DNA of 49,996 nucleotides. Origin: a virus. The DNA is taken from positions 1-49,996 of the IMG/VR virus record IMGVR_UViG_3300045977_000498; one strand, written 5' to 3'. Below, one piece after another: positions 33,707-39,896 of this stretch. Position 1 is the stretch's first letter, and each line of letters opens with the position of its first letter. The notes below the pieces were generated by a model. The model made no database searches and was not told the DNA's origin. It saw only the letters and a program-made list of their open reading frames with translations. A program made the position numbers and the translations under genes.

Positions 33707-34533
33707 ACCATCCTTTCCAGGAGCTCTTCCTCGTGGCTGAGCTCCTTCCGCCGGTAACCCATGCCCTCCGCCAGTGTGACGCGGTCGGGGTTGAGGCACA
33801 GCATGCGATAGGGGCAGGTGCCCCAGTTAAAGCACGAGTGGGGTGAGAGCGGCCAGCGGTTCTGGTCGTAGGCGTCAACGATCTCCTGGACGACCTGTGT
33901 GAGCTCGTCTTGGAAGCGGTTCAGTTCATGCTCATCAAGCACAACAAAGTCCCTGACGAGCGCCGGGTACTTCGTCGTCCGTATGATATCGACAAGAGCT
34001 CCCACAGGACGCCTGCCGAGTCGACGCATAGCCCACGTGTATCCACGCACCTGATCGTCCAACTGGAAGCGTCCCACCAGATCGCTAGGTACCTGGCTCG
34101 TGAACTTGCGCTCAACTGTCCACTCCTTCTCATCGTACGTGGCATAGCCGTCGAGCTCTCCGACGTACCACACATGCCGCTTGGTGCGGCCGCTGGTGCT
34201 GACGACGACGCCCATGTCCACCTTCACGGGTGTGCCTGTCATGATGTACTTGAGAGGTTCCTCAGCGTTCTTGATGAAGTACTCTGTGAGGGCATTCGTC
34301 AGGAGCGGATGCTGTGCGAGCTCTGGGTCCTGCACGAGCAGGTCTGCCTTGGACTTGTCTTTCACCCACTCGTCCACTAGTCTGTGGCCAAGGCGTCCGC
34401 GAGCGAAGGGCTCGGGCGTCACGCTGGGCTCCAGGCCCTCCACAGCTGTCCAGTAGTACTTGCGGTGGCACTGCTGGAAGAACAGCCTACTGCTGTGACT
34501 GATCAGCAAGTGCGGGATCTGAGATTCCTGCAT
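33703..34533 (-). CDS. Cas4/RecB-like PD-(D/E)XK nuclease with Fe-S cysteines
   Basis: 276 residues. Nuclease core: GRLGHRLVDEW (H50), VGELDGYA (D128), WTVERKFTS (E141, K143), and FQLDDQVRGYTWAM as the QxxxY-like motif. Cys22 near the N-terminus and Cys 234, 240 and 246 (CFNWGTCPYRMLC) form the four-Cys iron-sulphur arrangement of Cas4/AddB exonucleases. Likely resects ends for recombination or processes replication intermediates. It overlaps the queC end by 47 bases. Confidence 0.85.
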   Translation of the reverse strand: MQESQIPHLLISHSSRLFFQQCHRKYYWTAVEGLEPSVTPEPFARGRLGHRLVDEWVKDKSKADLLVQDPELAQHPLLTNALTEYFIKNAEEPLKYIMTGTPVKVDMGVVVSTSGRTKRHVWYVGELDGYATYDEKEWTVERKFTSQVPSDLVGRFQLDDQVRGYTWAMRRLGRRPVGALVDIIRTTKYPALVRDFVVLDEHELNRFQDELTQVVQEIVDAYDQNRWPLSPHSCFNWGTCPYRMLCLNPDRVTLAEGMGYRRKELSHEEELLERMV

Positions 34534-35185
34534 CGGCGAAACCTTTCTCCCTCACTTTGCATGAGGGGCATTCCATGCACGGCTTCTCGCCTCCGGCGTA
34601 GCAGGACCATGTCAGCTCGAGTGGCGCTCCGAGCTTCTGGCCGAACTTGATCACGTCTCCCTTCGACATATACACGATCGGGGCGAGGATGGAGATTGGA
34701 TGCCGCAGCCCTAGGCGAAGCGCTCCCTCCATGGCGTTGAGGAACGGCGGCCGGCAGTCTGGGTAGCCGCTGAAGTCCACGGCATTCCATCCGCCAGCGA
34801 GGTAGTGGATACGTCGTGCGTCAGCGATGCCGCCCAGCATGGCGAGCATGACGATGTTCCTGCCAGGTACGTACGTGTTGCTGACAGCGTAGCCGGCCTG
34901 GTCCTGCACCGTGCCTGCAGCGTCCTGCTGGTTGAATGCGCCGAGAGGCAGGAGGGCGCTGGAGCCCCGAAGGTACTCGAAGTTGACCTTGATGACTTCG
35001 GGCTTCGGGAACCCACCCACCTCGCAGAGGGTCTGGGCGTGTGCCAGCTCTTTGGCGTGCGACTGGCCGTACTGGAAGTGCACTGTGCTGACGACCTCGA
35101 AGTCGTAGTGCCTGCAGTACCAGAGGGTGGTCGCTGAATCCAGCCCACCACTCACGAGGACGATTGTCTTCTTGTCGTCGCTCAA
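34487..35185 (-). CDS. queC: 7-cyano-7-deazaguanine (preQ0) synthase
   Basis: 232 residues from TTG 35185, chosen for AAAAAGGAG six bases upstream; GTG 35224 is an alternative. ATP-dependent conversion of carboxydeazaguanine to preQ0. PP-loop IVLVSGGLDSAT (12-17 core), VPGRNIVMLAM, AVDFSGYPDCRPPFL and the zinc cluster WSCYAGGEKPCMECPSC (C195, C203, C206, C209) are all present. A strong hairpin at 35236-35265 precedes it. Confidence 0.95.
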   Translation of the reverse strand: MSDDKKTIVLVSGGLDSATTLWYCRHYDFEVVSTVHFQYGQSHAKELAHAQTLCEVGGFPKPEVIKVNFEYLRGSSALLPLGAFNQQDAAGTVQDQAGYAVSNTYVPGRNIVMLAMLGGIADARRIHYLAGGWNAVDFSGYPDCRPPFLNAMEGALRLGLRHPISILAPIVYMSKGDVIKFGQKLGAPLELTWSCYAGGEKPCMECPSCKVREKGFADAGISDPALADQSQQ

Positions 35186-35235
35186 CGTTGGCTCCTTTTT
35201 GAACTCTTGAGAACCTTGTGTCACTTGGTGGCATC

Positions 35236-35265
35236 AAGAGAGGGCCCGTACAGGCGCCCTCTCTT
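35236..35265 (-). terminator. Strong hairpin upstream of queC
   Basis: Perfect 10-bp inverted repeat (AAGAGAGGGC / GCCCTCTCTT) with a 10-base loop between the small basic gene (ends 35274) and queC. On the transcribed strand only CTCTTG follows, not a long U run, so it may be a partial terminator, attenuator or RNase III processing site rather than a full stop. Confidence 0.5.
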
Positions 35266-35273
35266 CGGCCTAC

Positions 35274-35594
35274 CTACGCCACCTCGTCCTTGAGGAGCCC
35301 GAGCTCCTTCGCCTTCGCCAGGAGAGCCTTGTTCTTCGCGTGGTACTTCTTGTGGCTCTCGTAGATCTTGGCCTTGTTCGCCTCGTAGTAGGCCTTACGA
35401 CGCGCCTTGGCCGTCTCGCCCTGGTTGTACTTCTGCCGGGACGTCTTCATCTTCTCGGCCATTGCCGGGTCGGCCTTCATCAGCTCGTTGCGCTTGGTCT
35501 GGTAGGCCGCCCGCTTCTCGCGCTGCGCCTTCAGCCTTGCCACCGCTGCCTGAACTTCTTCCAACGTAGGCTCGTACGTGGTCTCGGAAGACAT
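35274..35594 (-). CDS. Small basic Tyr/Lys-rich protein, family member 1
   Basis: 106 residues from ATG 35594 (GGGAGAG upstream). Very Lys/Ala/Tyr-rich helical protein with repeated Y-x3-Nx-K spacing (KAYYEANKAKIYESHKKYHA, ending LLAKAKELGLLKDEVA). It shares the C-terminal pattern with the proteins starting at 37143, 40283 and 41340, but is the most diverged. An RNA hairpin (35611-35628) lies directly upstream of the ribosome site. Likely nucleic-acid binding. Its first 200 bases overlap the previous gene in another frame. Confidence 0.65.
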   Translation of the reverse strand: MSSETTYEPTLEEVQAAVARLKAQREKRAAYQTKRNELMKADPAMAEKMKTSRQKYNQGETAKARRKAYYEANKAKIYESHKKYHAKNKALLAKAKELGLLKDEVA

Positions 35595-36072
35595 TTCCAA
35601 TTCTCTCCCACTCGTCCTCTCGGACAAGCTCTGTTAGGGGTGAGCTGCGGAGGATCTTGTGTCGACGGGTCCACTTGGACAGTGAACGCTCGACGATGTC
35701 AAGTCCTGTGATGGGTGAGTACCTGATGTGGAGACCATCTTTCAGGATGATCCCACCGCCAGATACGAAGGTCTCTTTCAGATCACCTCCTATGCAGTCA
35801 TGCAGTTGTTGGAGCACGCTCTTGGTGGTCGTCGCACCGAGGAGACCGACGTCACGAAGGAAGGTGTCGACGTCTTCACTCGTGAGGATGGTTTCCCTCA
35901 GCCGCCACTGACGCCCCGCACGCGTGACCTTCTGTAGACCATTCGCAGTGTGGTAGCGCATGTAGCCGTGCTCCTCGTTGTAGAGGACTCCACGATAGCC
36001 ATGGTCCTCAACGACCTTGGCATCAAGGGCCTTCCCTAGGAGCTGTGTGCGGCTGTGTCTTGTCATCAACAT
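35395..36072 (-). CDS. Unknown protein, first gene of the replication operon
   Basis: 225 residues. ATG 36072 lies about seven bases after a consensus -10 box, so the message may be leaderless; ATG 36066 is an alternative. Residues 1-160 look like a normal soluble protein (GYRGVLYNEEHGYMRYHTAN, GGGIILKDGLHIRYSPITGL). The last 65 residues overlap the next gene and are Gly/Arg/Glu-rich shadow-like sequence, so the functional end may be earlier. No family recognised. Confidence 0.6.
   Translation of the reverse strand: MLMTRHSRTQLLGKALDAKVVEDHGYRGVLYNEEHGYMRYHTANGLQKVTRAGRQWRLRETILTSEDVDTFLRDVGLLGATTTKSVLQQLHDCIGGDLKETFVSGGGIILKDGLHIRYSPITGLDIVERSLSKWTRRHKILRSSPLTELVREDEWERIGNVFRDHVRAYVGRSSGSGGKAEGAAREAGGLPDQAQRADEGRPGNGREDEDVPAEVQPGRDGQGAS
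35611..35628 (-). promoter_or_regulatory. RNA hairpin before basic family member 1
   Basis: Transcribed-strand sequence CTTGTCC-GAGA-GGACGAG: a 7-bp stem with one G-U pair and a GNRA-type tetraloop, 16 bases before ATG 35594 with the ribosome site in between. It overlaps the coding region of the upstream gene. Matches the placement of hairpins before the three related genes. Confidence 0.45.
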
Positions 36073-36078
36073 GTGTCC

Positions 36079-36107
36079 ATTATACAGCTTGGTGAAGTGG
36101 TTGTCAA
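36079..36107 (-). promoter_or_regulatory. Consensus sigma70-type promoter for the replication operon
   Basis: On the minus strand TTGACA (36107-36102), a 17-base spacer and TATAAT (36084-36079): both boxes match the bacterial housekeeping consensus. Expected start near 36072, at the ATG of the first gene. It would drive the leftward replication and preQ0 operon down to 25420. Confidence 0.8.
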
Positions 36108-36295
36108 GTGGTCAAGTTGATCTGCCGCTCCAGCTCTCTGCACCTCTCCTCCGCGGTGAGTAGCTGGGCCCTGAGGGTGAGCTTCTCGACAAGCACTTGG
36201 GAGATCTTCTCCGTGAGGCGAAGGTGTTCCCTCTTGAGGTAGGCATTCTCCTCTTTCAGGTTCCTCGCCATCCCCACAAGTCTATTTCGAGCCAT
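36104..36295 (-). CDS. Coiled-coil protein, 63 residues
   Basis: ATG 36295 with GGAG six bases upstream. Nearly all one amphipathic helix with heptad-like Leu/Ile/Val (LKEENAYLKREHLRLTEKIS, then LVEKLTLRAQLLTAEERCRE). Likely oligomerises. Overlaps the upstream gene by 14 bases; its stop touches the -35 box of the downstream promoter. Confidence 0.65.
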   Translation of the reverse strand: MARNRLVGMARNLKEENAYLKREHLRLTEKISQVLVEKLTLRAQLLTAEERCRELERQINLTT

Positions 36296-36452
36296 CAGTC
36301 TCCACCTCCCTCTTGATGTCGATTGAGCCTATGATGTCCAGACGGTGCTGCGTCTCCTCTGCGTGCGCCAGGCCGTCGTGGATGCTGGTGCCCCACCAAC
36401 CGCAACCGCAGCGTACACGCACTTCGATGACCTTGTGAATGCCGCCGCTCAT
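36282..36452 (-). CDS. 56-residue protein with GCGCGWWG motif
   Basis: ATG 36452 overlaps the upstream stop (ATGA). Sequence begins MSGGIHKVIEVRVRCGCGWW with HDGLAHAEETQHR following; the CxC and His may bind metal. Frame extends upstream only as a shadow of the winged-helix gene. Unknown function. Confidence 0.6.
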   Translation of the reverse strand: MSGGIHKVIEVRVRCGCGWWGTSIHDGLAHAEETQHRLDIIGSIDIKREVETDGSK

Positions 36453-36808
36453 GTCAGAGGTACCTCGATGAGAGTCTGGCAGTGCGGACACCGCATGGCG
36501 CGGACCCACACGGCCTTCTTGGGCGCGACGGTGACCTCCTCGATGCTGGTGATGTTTCCGCGGCCGTTGAACGCGCTGAGGATCTCGTTCCTGGTGAGAG
36601 CCTTGTTTGGCTGGAACTTGGTTCTGGACCGCCGACGGATGAGCTTCGCCTCCAGGAGGTCCTTCGTGCGGTGGTGCATCCACGTGCTGCTGGCGTCGAG
36701 CTGCCTGAGGAGATCGATCGGCTTGAAACTGCCTGTGCGCCCTTCGAGAAGCTTGGCGAGTTGGATCTTCTGAGCGACGGCTTGAGAGCCTTTCATGCGT
36801 TCTCTCAT
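36449..36808 (-). CDS. Winged-helix-like DNA-binding protein
   Basis: 119 residues; ATG 36808 overlaps the preceding stop (ATGA). SFKPIDLLRQLDASSTWMHH followed by RTKDLLEAKLIRRRSRTKFQ has the spacing of a winged helix-turn-helix. A C-terminal RCPHCQ adds half a zinc knuckle. Second gene of the operon from the 37.24-kb promoter; candidate phage transcription regulator, perhaps for the palindromic terminase promoter. Confidence 0.6.
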   Translation of the reverse strand: MRERMKGSQAVAQKIQLAKLLEGRTGSFKPIDLLRQLDASSTWMHHRTKDLLEAKLIRRRSRTKFQPNKALTRNEILSAFNGRGNITSIEEVTVAPKKAVWVRAMRCPHCQTLIEVPLT

Positions 36809-37143
36809 GCGCCCTCCTCCGGCTTGTCTACCATGCCCAGCTCCCTCGCCTTCTTCAGGAGCGCCTTGATGCGCTCGTTGCGGCCCTTCATGTACTGCTT
36901 CCGTCGCTCGGCGATGTCTGGACGGGCGTTGTACTCGCGCATGTAGGCCTGACGCTTCTTGAAGCTGTCAACGGCTTTGAGGAGCTCTGGGTCGGCTTCG
37001 TTGGTGTCGCCAGCCTCGACAGCCTCGTCAGCCTCCTGTAGGGCTTGCTGGCAGTTGAAGCACATACCGTCGTACCTGTCGAGCTCCTTGCTGTCTGTCA
37101 CTTCCTCACAGACGTTGCACTTCATCTCATCCATTGTCGGCAT
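36805..37143 (-). CDS. Small basic protein, family member 2, with N-terminal zinc finger
   Basis: 112 residues from ATG 37143, with GGAGG six bases upstream. N-terminus has CNVC and CFNC (residues 9-31), an acidic middle, then the family block KKRQAYMREYNARPDIAERR followed by QYMKGRNERIKALLKKAREL. First gene after the promoter at 37238-37266, and preceded by an RNA hairpin at 37154-37166. Probably nucleic-acid binding; regulatory role inferred. Confidence 0.7.
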   Translation of the reverse strand: MPTMDEMKCNVCEEVTDSKELDRYDGMCFNCQQALQEADEAVEAGDTNEADPELLKAVDSFKKRQAYMREYNARPDIAERRKQYMKGRNERIKALLKKARELGMVDKPEEGA

Positions 37144-37153
37144 TCTCTTCCTC

Positions 37154-37166
37154 CACGGTGGCCGTG
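37154..37166 (-). promoter_or_regulatory. RNA hairpin before basic family member 2
   Basis: Transcribed-strand CACGG-CCA-CCGTG, a perfect 5-bp stem whose 3' side ends at the first base of the GGAGG ribosome site of the gene starting at 37143. Could mask or present the ribosome site. Confidence 0.45.
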
Positions 37167-37237
37167 CCGATGGGGTGCGGTGCGCGCAGGCTGTGTGCGG
37201 CTCCTTTCTGGCGCCTGCTATTGCTGATCATGTTCAC

Positions 37238-37266
37238 ATTGTAACATAATGCGTGCGGTAAATCAA
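37238..37266 (-). promoter_or_regulatory. Early leftward promoter A
   Basis: Minus strand TTGATT (37266-37261), 17-base spacer, TACAAT (37243-37238). An A/T-rich stretch upstream resembles an UP element and is shared with the promoter at 40352-40381. Expected start near 37231, giving an 88-base leader before ATG 37143. Confidence 0.65.
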
Positions 37267-37290
37267 GTGAAAATTTTTGTCCCGATGAGC
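37253..37290. repeat. 38-bp promoter-upstream repeat, copy A
   Basis: Runs from GTGCGGTA to CCGATGAGC and matches 40368-40405 at 36 of 38 positions. Covers the -35 box and upstream A/T tract of promoter A. Conservation outside the boxes suggests a regulator or polymerase-binding element. Confidence 0.8.
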
Positions 37291-37304
37291 GATCGGTCTT
37301 GCGA

Positions 37305-37364
37305 TCACTTGTCTACAAGCATGTTGAGGATCTCGAGAAGGATGTTGATGAGGTCGCGGAGCAT
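37305..37364 (-). CDS. 19-residue amphipathic peptide
   Basis: ATG 37364 has GGGAGGTG at ideal spacing. Peptide MLRDLINILLEILNMLVDK is a regular amphipathic helix with Leu/Ile on one face, like membrane-active small peptides. Last gene of the early operon from 40.3 kb, just before the next promoter. Coding is inferred from the ribosome site and helix periodicity. Confidence 0.45.
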   Translation of the reverse strand: MLRDLINILLEILNMLVDK

Positions 37365-37370
37365 TGTGCA

Positions 37371-37508
37371 TCACCTCCCTTGCATGTGTAGGACGAGCCA
37401 GAACAATCCCAACACCAGTAGGCTTCCTGCTGCTCCCAGCACGAACGCCAGGGTGAGGCTCTTGAGCCGTTGGGAGCGAGGAACGAAGCGTCGACGGTGT
37501 GCGTTCAC
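37371..37508 (-). CDS. 45-residue single-span membrane protein
   Basis: GTG 37508 overlaps the previous stop (GTGA). Basic N-terminus (HRRRFVPRSQRLK) then one membrane helix (LTLAFVLGAAGSLLVLGLFW). Positive-inside rule predicts a cytoplasmic N-terminus. Third in a row of three overlapping single-helix genes; unknown function. Confidence 0.6.
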   Translation of the reverse strand: MNAHRRRFVPRSQRLKSLTLAFVLGAAGSLLVLGLFWLVLHMQGR

Positions 37509-37597
37509 GGCACGAGCCCGATCACGAGGACGGCGAGGCCGAGGCTCAGCATAAGCCCGATGGCGATCCCGATCACGAGGGCGCGGGCGAGGGTCAT
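37505..37597 (-). CDS. 30-residue membrane peptide
   Basis: ATG 37597 overlaps the previous stop (ATGA). Almost entirely hydrophobic after MTLAR (ALVIGIAIGLMLSLGLAVLV). Ends in GTGA overlap with the next gene. Very GC-rich. Candidate membrane toxin, holin-like or superinfection factor; no homologue known to me. Confidence 0.55.
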   Translation of the reverse strand: MTLARALVIGIAIGLMLSLGLAVLVIGLVP

Positions 37598-37689
37598 GGC
37601 ACGGGCCACCACCACAGGAGCCCCGCGAATAGCGCCCACACCACGAACGCGGTCGTGACCACGATTCCGCTCGCACGGCGCAGACTCAC
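37594..37689 (-). CDS. 31-residue membrane peptide
   Basis: GTG 37689 overlaps the preceding stop (GTGA). Short basic start (MSLRRASG) and a helix rich in Val and Trp (TTAFVVWALFAGLLWWW). First of three consecutive overlapping single-span genes. Coding supported by the chain of overlaps; function unknown. Confidence 0.55.
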   Translation of the reverse strand: MSLRRASGIVVTTAFVVWALFAGLLWWWPVP

Positions 37690-38057
37690 GGCGTCTCCTT
37701 CGGCGGGGCGAGGGCGGCGCGGGCGATCTCAGCGGCATTGGCCACGGGCATGGGGTAGCCGGGTTGTGGGACGCCGAGTTCGTTCACGATCTCCCGCAGC
37801 GCCGCCCCCAGCCGGGCGCGGGCTTGGCGCTCCTCACCGTGTTCGCGGGCGCAGTTCTGGTAAGCGCCCTGGAGCCCGAGGTTGTCGTCCTTCAGCCGCT
37901 CATTCTCCTTCACCAGCGCGTCGCGCTCGGCGCGGAGGGCAGTGATGATGGCCCGCGTATCGCACCGGCATCCCGCGTTCAAACCGACAGGGCCGGGGTC
38001 AGCAACGCGGCAATGGTGATTTCCGCACCCGTCTTCCGGCTTCCGCTCCGCGCTCAT
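37686..38057 (-). CDS. Coiled-coil protein of GC-rich island
   Basis: 123 residues from ATG 38057, chosen because GGAGG lies five bases upstream and it overlaps the previous stop (ATGA). Cys/His-rich N-terminus (DGCGNHHCR, GCRCDTR), then a coiled coil (RAERDALVKENERLKDDNLG). GC is extreme (47 of 60 at 37801-37860), unlike flanking early genes, so the segment 37505-38057 looks imported. Function unknown. Confidence 0.65.
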   Translation of the reverse strand: MSAERKPEDGCGNHHCRVADPGPVGLNAGCRCDTRAIITALRAERDALVKENERLKDDNLGLQGAYQNCAREHGEERQARARLGAALREIVNELGVPQPGYPMPVANAAEIARAALAPPKETP

Positions 38058-38242
38058 CGCCGCCTCCATTCTCTCAGACATTTCTCACACACCTCCCATG
38101 TAGGCACATCGTCGTAGGACTGCTTTTGACCCATCACGTTCGCCCTGAGGCAGATGCTGATGTAGCTGTCGCTCCTGACAAGGTGCTGACGGCTCTTGCC
38201 TCGCTTGCTGTGCACCCAAGCGTGCCCGGAGGGCGGCTTCAT
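38054..38242 (-). CDS. 62-residue basic protein with C-terminal CxxC
   Basis: ATG 38242 has GGTGAGG close upstream and overlaps the preceding stop. Contains WVHSKRGKSRQHLVRSDSYI and a C-terminal TWEVCEKCLREWRRR. Basic, one Cys pair; possibly zinc-binding as a dimer. Unknown function. GC returns to the genome norm here, at the edge of the GC-rich island. Confidence 0.55.
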   Translation of the reverse strand: MKPPSGHAWVHSKRGKSRQHLVRSDSYISICLRANVMGQKQSYDDVPTWEVCEKCLREWRRR

Positions 38243-38607
38243 ACCCTCACCGAGTGCGTGCCTGTGAGCCAGCCGTGCACTGTGTTGCCTGTCAAGCGGA
38301 GGCACAGCGCCTGGCAGGACAGGTTGACTGCGAGGAGATCCCCAGGCATCCACACCCATAGGAGTGTGGTGCTGAAGCCGAGGAAGTAGAGGGCACAGTA
38401 CAGTGTACCCTCCTTGTTCATACGTGTTCCCACTACAAGGCATCCGAGGCATCGACGCCTACTGAGGAACGTGCCTACACCGAACAAGATGAGAGTCGTA
38501 GCACGCCACGCCTCGAAGCCTCCCAACACAGCCGCTGGCGAGGCGAGCAGCATGGCAGCGCCACCATTCACTGCGGAGGCACCAGCCTTCTGCCAGACAC
38601 TTGTCAC
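38239..38607 (-). CDS. Membrane protein, 122 residues
   Basis: GTG 38607 overlaps the previous stop (GTGA). Hydrophobic segments at about 18-50 (AAMLLASPAAVLGGFEAW, TTLILFGVGTFL) and 70-105 (YCALYFLGFSTTLLWVWM, LLAVNLSCQALCL), with RRRCLGC between. Probably three or four spans. Early position suggests host-envelope modification; no family recognised. Confidence 0.6.
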   Translation of the reverse strand: MTSVWQKAGASAVNGGAAMLLASPAAVLGGFEAWRATTLILFGVGTFLSRRRCLGCLVVGTRMNKEGTLYCALYFLGFSTTLLWVWMPGDLLAVNLSCQALCLRLTGNTVHGWLTGTHSVRV

Positions 38608-38756
38608 GCGTTCATCTCTTTGTGGAGGATGTCCACGCAGAAGTGGCACACGCGAACGTGTGTCTCGCTCTCCCAGTACTTCGTGGCCTCTGGGATGGTG
38701 CACTCACACACGTCACAGGCTTCGTTGCCGTCTCCTGTCTTCATTGTGCCGTTCAC
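38604..38756 (-). CDS. 50-residue zinc-knuckle protein
   Basis: GTG 38756 overlaps the upstream membrane-peptide stop (GTGA) and has GAGGAGG eight bases upstream; ATG 38744 is an alternative. ACDVCECTIPEATKY and VRVCHFCVDILHKEM give a two-pair zinc ribbon. Unknown role. Confidence 0.62.
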   Translation of the reverse strand: MNGTMKTGDGNEACDVCECTIPEATKYWESETHVRVCHFCVDILHKEMNA

Positions 38757-38854
38757 AGCATGGTCCTCCTCAGGTAGGATGCCGCCCACAGAGCGAGGAA
38801 CACGACGAGCCCAGTCGCGGTCCACGCCAGCAGTTCCTGGTACTCAGCGTACAT
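38753..38854 (-). CDS. 33-residue single-span membrane peptide
   Basis: ATG 38854 with GGGAGG nine bases upstream. N-terminus MYAEYQELL, helix WTATGLVVFLALWAASYL, basic end RRTML. Stop overlaps the next GTG. Orientation probably N-out/C-in. One of five such peptides in the early region. Confidence 0.58.
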   Translation of the reverse strand: MYAEYQELLAWTATGLVVFLALWAASYLRRTML

Positions 38855-39011
38855 GAATGATGTCCTCCCTCGGCCGCAGGGCCTCGCCCAGCCTCTGCAT
38901 ACTGCGACCGATGCCTCGGCACACCTCACAGTTGCGGTCCGCGCAAGGCGAGAATGGTGCCAGGGGCCAGATGTGACGTGCGCGGTAGAGTTCCTCTGCA
39001 GTGTCAGTCAT
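38844..39011 (-). CDS. 55-residue Cys-containing protein
   Basis: ATG 39011 overlaps the upstream stop. FSPCADRNCEVCRGIGRSMQ gives three closely spaced Cys; the C-terminus is basic/acidic mixed (RPREDIIHVR). Overlaps the next ATG by 11 bases. Unknown; possible zinc site. Confidence 0.55.
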   Translation of the reverse strand: MTDTAEELYRARHIWPLAPFSPCADRNCEVCRGIGRSMQRLGEALRPREDIIHVR

Positions 39012-39195
39012 TCTTTCCGTCCTCCCACTCGATGGTGAGCTTGATCTCCTTCGGCCAGCCGCCTCCATTCACGAGCGGCTTGAGGCACGTGAACTTCGGC
39101 ACGTACACGTTCTGCAGGGTCTCCTTGTCGTTGCCCTTGTACAGCACGCTGTGGACGACCTCACGCTCGAACTTCATGGTGGTGGTCTTCTTCAT
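39004..39195 (-). CDS. 63-residue unknown protein
   Basis: ATG 39195 with GGAGG seven bases upstream, overlapping the preceding stop. Begins MKKTTTMKFEREVV, and contains YVPKFTCLKPLVNGGG and a C-terminal beta-like IKLTIEWEDGKND. Upstream in-frame sequence is only a shadow. No family recognised. Confidence 0.6.
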   Translation of the reverse strand: MKKTTTMKFEREVVHSVLYKGNDKETLQNVYVPKFTCLKPLVNGGGWPKEIKLTIEWEDGKND

Positions 39196-39896
39196 GTGTT
39201 GTCCTCCATGTCCCCGTAGGGGCCGTTGATGGTGAGCTGCTCGAACCTGTCCTTCCACTCCTGGAGTCTGATGGGAGCGTCCTTCACCATGCGCTCCCAG
39301 TACTTCACTTCGTGCGCTGCACGCTTCCTCTGGTGATACCAGCGCCGGTACGCTCGAGCACGCCTCACGCTGAGCAACGCACGCTGGATCTCGGCTTGCG
39401 TGTACACCGTGCTGGCGAGGACTGCCTTCTCTGCCTGCTGCTCCTGTTGGAACGCCTCGTCGTTCACGACGACAGGCACCTGGTACAGCTCTCGGATGCG
39501 GTCCTGCGCTTCCTGCGGCATGCGGCTCCTCACGAGGAGCATCTTCGGATACGCAAACTCCGTGCGGAAGCCCGTGGAGCCTTCGAACACCCATCCCCAC
39601 ATGCTGACCTGTGCGAGGACGCCAAACACGCGGATCCTGCTGCTGTCCACGTAGGTGTTAAAGTCCTCCCCCCGCATGTACTTCAGAAGCTCCTTGTCGA
39701 TCAGCCGGCGTGCGTATACACCACACGTGCAGGACGCGACTGTCGTCTCACGCAGGTCGTGTGCGATCCCACAGTACGCCTGGATTGGTTGGCGGGGACG
39801 CCAGTCAGTGCGCTGCTGTGGGCTCTGGAGCAGCGTGCCGTCCCACACCATCGCCTTCCATGCTGTGAAGCCTTCGGCTTCTTGCTTTTCGCTCAC
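39192..39896 (-). CDS. Conserved-looking phage protein with CxC-G-Y-A motif
   Basis: 234 residues from GTG 39896 (GTGA overlap upstream). The N-terminal domain reads FTAWKAMVWDGTLLQSPQQR, then AYCGIAHD, VASCTCGVYARRL, LAQVSMWGWVFEGSTGFRTE, FAYPKML: this order of motifs recalls a domain found in many actinophage proteins of unknown function. The C-terminal 100 residues are helical and charged (RARAYRRWYHQRKRAAHEVK). Possible metal site from Cys/His. Function unknown. Confidence 0.62.
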   Translation of the reverse strand: MSEKQEAEGFTAWKAMVWDGTLLQSPQQRTDWRPRQPIQAYCGIAHDLRETTVASCTCGVYARRLIDKELLKYMRGEDFNTYVDSSRIRVFGVLAQVSMWGWVFEGSTGFRTEFAYPKMLLVRSRMPQEAQDRIRELYQVPVVVNDEAFQQEQQAEKAVLASTVYTQAEIQRALLSVRRARAYRRWYHQRKRAAHEVKYWERMVKDAPIRLQEWKDRFEQLTINGPYGDMEDNT

